In this document: positions 42,384 to 45,263 of the stretch, one piece after another
How positions within the stretch are numbered: the first letter of the stretch is position 1
Layout: each line of letters opens with the position of its first letter
NCBI GenBank assembly: GCA_003154775.1
Contig: PMES01000034.1
Location: forward strand, 1-45,263
Length of the DNA stretch: 45,263 nt
From: Acidobacteriota bacterium
GTDB taxonomy: Bacteria > Acidobacteriota > Terriglobia > Acidiferrales > UBA7541
Direction: 5' to 3'
The notes under the pieces: model-generated
Databases searched by the model: none
What the model was told of the DNA's origin: nothing
What the model saw: only the letters and a program-made list of their open reading frames with translations
Program-made: the position numbers and the translations under genes

Positions 42384-42594
42384 CTGAATCGACCATTCTC
42401 TGGCAGATCGCCCAAGCCGATATCCCTGGAACCGCCCGCTCCCCAGCGCATTTGACGCAACTCTCCCTTTCGCGAGAAAATTGAGCGTTTGAAAAGCATC
42501 CCCAATCAAGACTGTGGGCCACTGAGCAGCGGCAGCAGCCGTAGCCCTCATCCAAATTGATGCGAGTGTTTTCATGAACCAAGGAGACTGCGGA

Positions 42595-45228
42595 ATGATA
42601 AACCGAATCATCGGCGGGACACCCAGGCGCGCAGGTTTCATCCCTTTGCTGGGCCTTTTCCTGGTTTCACTGGCCGCAACTCCGCTTTTACACGCCGATG
42701 AGCCTTTCGCCCGCAGCAAGGATTACGACCTGGAGCACTCCCGCATCGCTTTGCGCTTTGACCTGCAGCAAAAAAAGGTTATCGGAGACGTCACCCACAC
42801 GCTCACGATTCTGCGCGATACCCAACGCATCACCTTCGATTCCGTCGGCCTTCAGATCCAGAGCGTCACCCTGAATAAAGCCGCAGCTACGTTCGAGAAC
42901 TCCGAGGACAAGCTCCACATTACCCTTCCCAAACCCGCCAAACCCGGCGAGAAATTCACCGTCGAGATCAAGTACGAAGGCAAGCCCACCAAGGGCCTCT
43001 ACTTCATCCTTCCCGACAAGGACTATCCCCATCGCCCCAAACAGGTTTGGACGCAGGGCGAATCGGAGGACACGCGCTACTACCTGCCCACCTACGACTA
43101 CCCGAATGACCGTCTCACCACGGAAACGATTCTCACCGTCCCTGCCGACTGGCTCACCGTCTCCAATGGAAAACTCATCAGCGTTACCGATGCGGGCAGC
43201 GGACTGAAGACCTGGACGTGGCGCGAATCGCAGCCCAGTTCCACCTATCTCTTCACCGTCGTTGCCGGCGAGTTCGCCGAAGCCAAGGATACCTGGCGGA
43301 ACATCCCCGTTACCTACTATGCGCCCAAGGATCGCGGCGACCGCCTCACCGTCAACTACGCCCGCACTCCCGCGATGATTGACCTCTTCAGCAAAAAACT
43401 TGGCGTGGATTATCCCTGGGAGAAATACGCGCAATCGATAGTTGATGATTTTGTCGCCGGCGGCATGGAAAACTCCAGCGCCACCACCAATGCCTCCAGT
43501 TCGCTTCGCCATCCGAAACTGGTCCCCGAATACCCACAGGACGAAGATCCGCTCATCTCGCATGAACTAGCCCACCAGTGGTTCGGCGACCTGGTCACTT
43601 GCAAGGATTGGGGCAACATCTGGCTGAACGAGGGTTTCGCCACCTTCATGGAATCTGTCTGGACCGAAGCGCATTTCGGAAGAGATTTCGCGGACTATGA
43701 ACGCTGGGAAACTTCACGCCAGTGGTTCTCAATGCAGGGGCTCTATGCCAAGCCCATCGTGCGCCACGATTTTGACGATTCCAGTGAATTTGACGGCAAC
43801 GCTTACGCCAAGGCCGGCTGGGTCCTCTACATGCTTCGCCACGAGCTTGGCGAGGACGCCTTCTACGTCGGTTTGAAACATTATCTGGAGGTCAACCGCG
43901 GCAAAAATGTGGTCACCGCGGACTTGACCAAGGCCATCGAAGAGGCCACGCACACAAACGTCGACCAGTTCTTCAGCCAGTGGATTTACGGATCCGGCGC
44001 ACCGAAGCTCGACGTCAGCTACACCTACGATGAAACCAAAAAGCAGGTGGTGCTCACCGTCAAGCAAACCCAGAAGCGCGAGGGGTACGTAGGCCTCTTC
44101 CGCTTTCCGGTGGACCTCGAAATCACCAATGCCGCCGGCCCGAGGCTCTACAACATCCTCGTGTCCAAAGAGTCGGAGAGTTTTTCCCTGCCCTCGGAGA
44201 CAGCCCCGCGCATGGTGCTCTTTGACAAGGGCACCCAAATCTTGAAGTTCGTCGAGTTCAAAAAAGACAAAAAGGAATGGCTCTTCCAATTAAAGAACGC
44301 TTCCGAACTGGCCGATCGCGCGGATGCTGCCGTGGCGCTTGGCAAGCTCAAGAACGATGACGAAGCTGCCGCGGCCCTCGGCGAAGCTCTGCGCACGGAC
44401 AAAACTGACGGCGTGCGCATCACCGCGGCCAAGGCTCTCGGTGAACTCGGCAGCGCTGTTGCTTCCAAGCAACTCCTGGATTCACTTTCCTCCGTCACAC
44501 AGCCCTGGGTTCGTTACCGCATTGTGGACGCGCTAGGTAACTTCAAGGATGACGCGGCAATCAAGACAAAGCTGGAAGCCATCGCCCGCGAGGATAGCTC
44601 CTATCGCTCACGCGCTGCCGCTTTGCAGGCCATTGGCCACATGAAAACTCCCAATGCCTACGACGCCCTAACCGCCGCGGTGAACGGCGATTCCCCCGAC
44701 GGCTTTCTCCGCGACGCCGCTCTACGTGCCTTCGGCCCGCTGGGCGACGACAAGGCTGTGCCCCTCCTCCGCGAGTGGGCCGTCCCCGGCAAAAACATGG
44801 AGGCCCGCGAAGCCGCCATCAGCAGCCTGGCGCGTCTGCAGAAGGACAACGAGGAAATCACCAATCAGATTGCCGGTTATCTCTCGGAACCGCACTTCCC
44901 CATCCGTATTTCGGCGATCTTCGCTCTCGGCTCCCGCGGCGATGCCTCCGTGATTCCCGCGCTCGAGGCGCTTCTGAAGAGCAACGACTTGAGCATCGAA
45001 ATGGCCCCGATGATCAAAGGCCAGATCGAGCGTCTGAAAAATCCCAAGGCGAAAGGCAGGGTTCCCAGCCCGTTCGAAGAGGAGGAAGACGGCGCCGATG
45101 CCGAAGAAGTGAGCCCACAACCCACGGAAGATCAGCGGCTGAGCCATCTCGAACAACTAGTCCAGGAAATGAACGAGCGCCTGAAGTCCATGGAAAGCCG
45201 CTTGCCTCCGCCCCCACCAAACAAGTAA
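42595..45228 (+). CDS. Secreted M1-family aminopeptidase with C-terminal HEAT repeats
   Basis: An 877-residue zinc metallopeptidase. A signal peptide covers about the first 34 residues (ending LLHA-DE). The M1 core includes the GGMEN exopeptidase motif (289-293; usually GAMEN) and HELAHQW (323-329) with the third zinc ligand Glu346 in NEGFAT. After about residue 560 come HEAT-like helical repeats (about 575-815), then an acidic segment, a heptad-like helix and a Pro-rich end. ATG at 42595 has AAGGAG (42581-42586) 8 bases upstream; the ATG at 42574 lacks one. It would trim N-terminal residues from peptides in the periplasm. Confidence 0.92.
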   Translation: MINRIIGGTPRRAGFIPLLGLFLVSLAATPLLHADEPFARSKDYDLEHSRIALRFDLQQKKVIGDVTHTLTILRDTQRITFDSVGLQIQSVTLNKAAATFENSEDKLHITLPKPAKPGEKFTVEIKYEGKPTKGLYFILPDKDYPHRPKQVWTQGESEDTRYYLPTYDYPNDRLTTETILTVPADWLTVSNGKLISVTDAGSGLKTWTWRESQPSSTYLFTVVAGEFAEAKDTWRNIPVTYYAPKDRGDRLTVNYARTPAMIDLFSKKLGVDYPWEKYAQSIVDDFVAGGMENSSATTNASSSLRHPKLVPEYPQDEDPLISHELAHQWFGDLVTCKDWGNIWLNEGFATFMESVWTEAHFGRDFADYERWETSRQWFSMQGLYAKPIVRHDFDDSSEFDGNAYAKAGWVLYMLRHELGEDAFYVGLKHYLEVNRGKNVVTADLTKAIEEATHTNVDQFFSQWIYGSGAPKLDVSYTYDETKKQVVLTVKQTQKREGYVGLFRFPVDLEITNAAGPRLYNILVSKESESFSLPSETAPRMVLFDKGTQILKFVEFKKDKKEWLFQLKNASELADRADAAVALGKLKNDDEAAAALGEALRTDKTDGVRITAAKALGELGSAVASKQLLDSLSSVTQPWVRYRIVDALGNFKDDAAIKTKLEAIAREDSSYRSRAAALQAIGHMKTPNAYDALTAAVNGDSPDGFLRDAALRAFGPLGDDKAVPLLREWAVPGKNMEAREAAISSLARLQKDNEEITNQIAGYLSEPHFPIRISAIFALGSRGDASVIPALEALLKSNDLSIEMAPMIKGQIERLKNPKAKGRVPSPFEEEEDGADAEEVSPQPTEDQRLSHLEQLVQEMNERLKSMESRLPPPPPNK

Positions 45229-45241
45229 TCCGTCGCAGCCC

Positions 45242-45263
45242 GTGGCACAGTCACTCTTGACTG
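45242..45263. repeat. GTGGCACAGTCACT hairpin repeat, copy 2 (cut by window end)
   Basis: Matches 31155-31176 with a single difference (CTTG for CCTG). The hairpin's right arm runs past the window edge. Like copy 1, it lies within 20 bases downstream of a plus-strand gene. Confidence 0.75.

Noticed and set aside
1-45263. tRNA, rRNA, CRISPR arrays, prophage or transposase genes
   Set aside because: Scanned intergenic spaces for T-loop motifs, regularly spaced direct repeats and transposase or integrase motifs; none found. Very small degenerate elements could have been missed by eye.

Overview
The window looks like a chromosomal segment of a GC-rich, aerobic, diderm bacterium, most probably an Acidobacteriota (Terriglobia-like). 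The assignment is an inference. It rests on the style of the housekeeping genes, the gene neighbourhoods (xseB-ispA-tlyA-nadK; GAF-PP2C next to lysA; REC-DUF4388 regulator), and several families of short structured intergenic repeats of a kind common in that phylum. I see no rRNA, tRNA, CRISPR, transposase or integrase.

Layout. (1) 245-442: a small basic protein. (2) 534-12588, minus strand: a respiratory block read as nuoA, then nuoC-D-H-J-K-L-M-N, then atpZ-atpI-atpB-atpE, ending in a clear intrinsic terminator. The complex I set contains every cofactor-free core subunit and none of the flavin or iron-sulfur subunits (B, E, F, G, I). The F0 genes follow nuoN with a 17-bp overlap, while atpF and the F1 genes are absent. 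Proton pump arms and part of the ATP synthase rotor/stator are therefore expressed together, and the redox and catalytic parts must come from elsewhere. (3) 12697-18049, minus: proC, mogA, a REC-DUF4388 response regulator, moaC, moeA and purA; the regulator overlaps moaC by 4 bp inside a molybdenum-cofactor run. (4) 18344-20253, minus: a two-gene type II restriction-modification operon (NotI-family endonuclease plus beta-class DNA methyltransferase). It is visibly less GC-rich than its surroundings and has a palindrome lying over its predicted -10 box. (5) 20494-24605: an S-adenosylmethionine hydrolase/adenosyltransferase (plus), then dppC-dppB permeases and a CorC/HlyC-type CBS membrane protein (minus). 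(6) 24820-31139, plus: a membrane-anchored penicillin-acylase-family hydrolase, then mutM, xseB, ispA, tlyA, nadK. (7) 31417-35240, minus: lysA, a GAF-GAF-PP2C phosphatase (4-bp overlap) and hpt. (8) 35435-39880: marC, an FAD oxidoreductase, a YbaK-type deacylase, msrA and a TPR protein. (9) 40263-45228: a divergent pair, a Tat-exported GH127 beta-L-arabinofuranosidase and a secreted M1 aminopeptidase fused to HEAT repeats.

The intergenic spaces carry at least six dispersed repeat families, several forming hairpins between convergent genes. One 15-bp repeat begins exactly at the TAG stop codon of two unrelated genes (dppC and lysA). The most notable points are the iron-sulfur-free nuo cluster joined to F0 genes, the NotI-type system with its apparent operator, and the regulator embedded in the molybdopterin operon.
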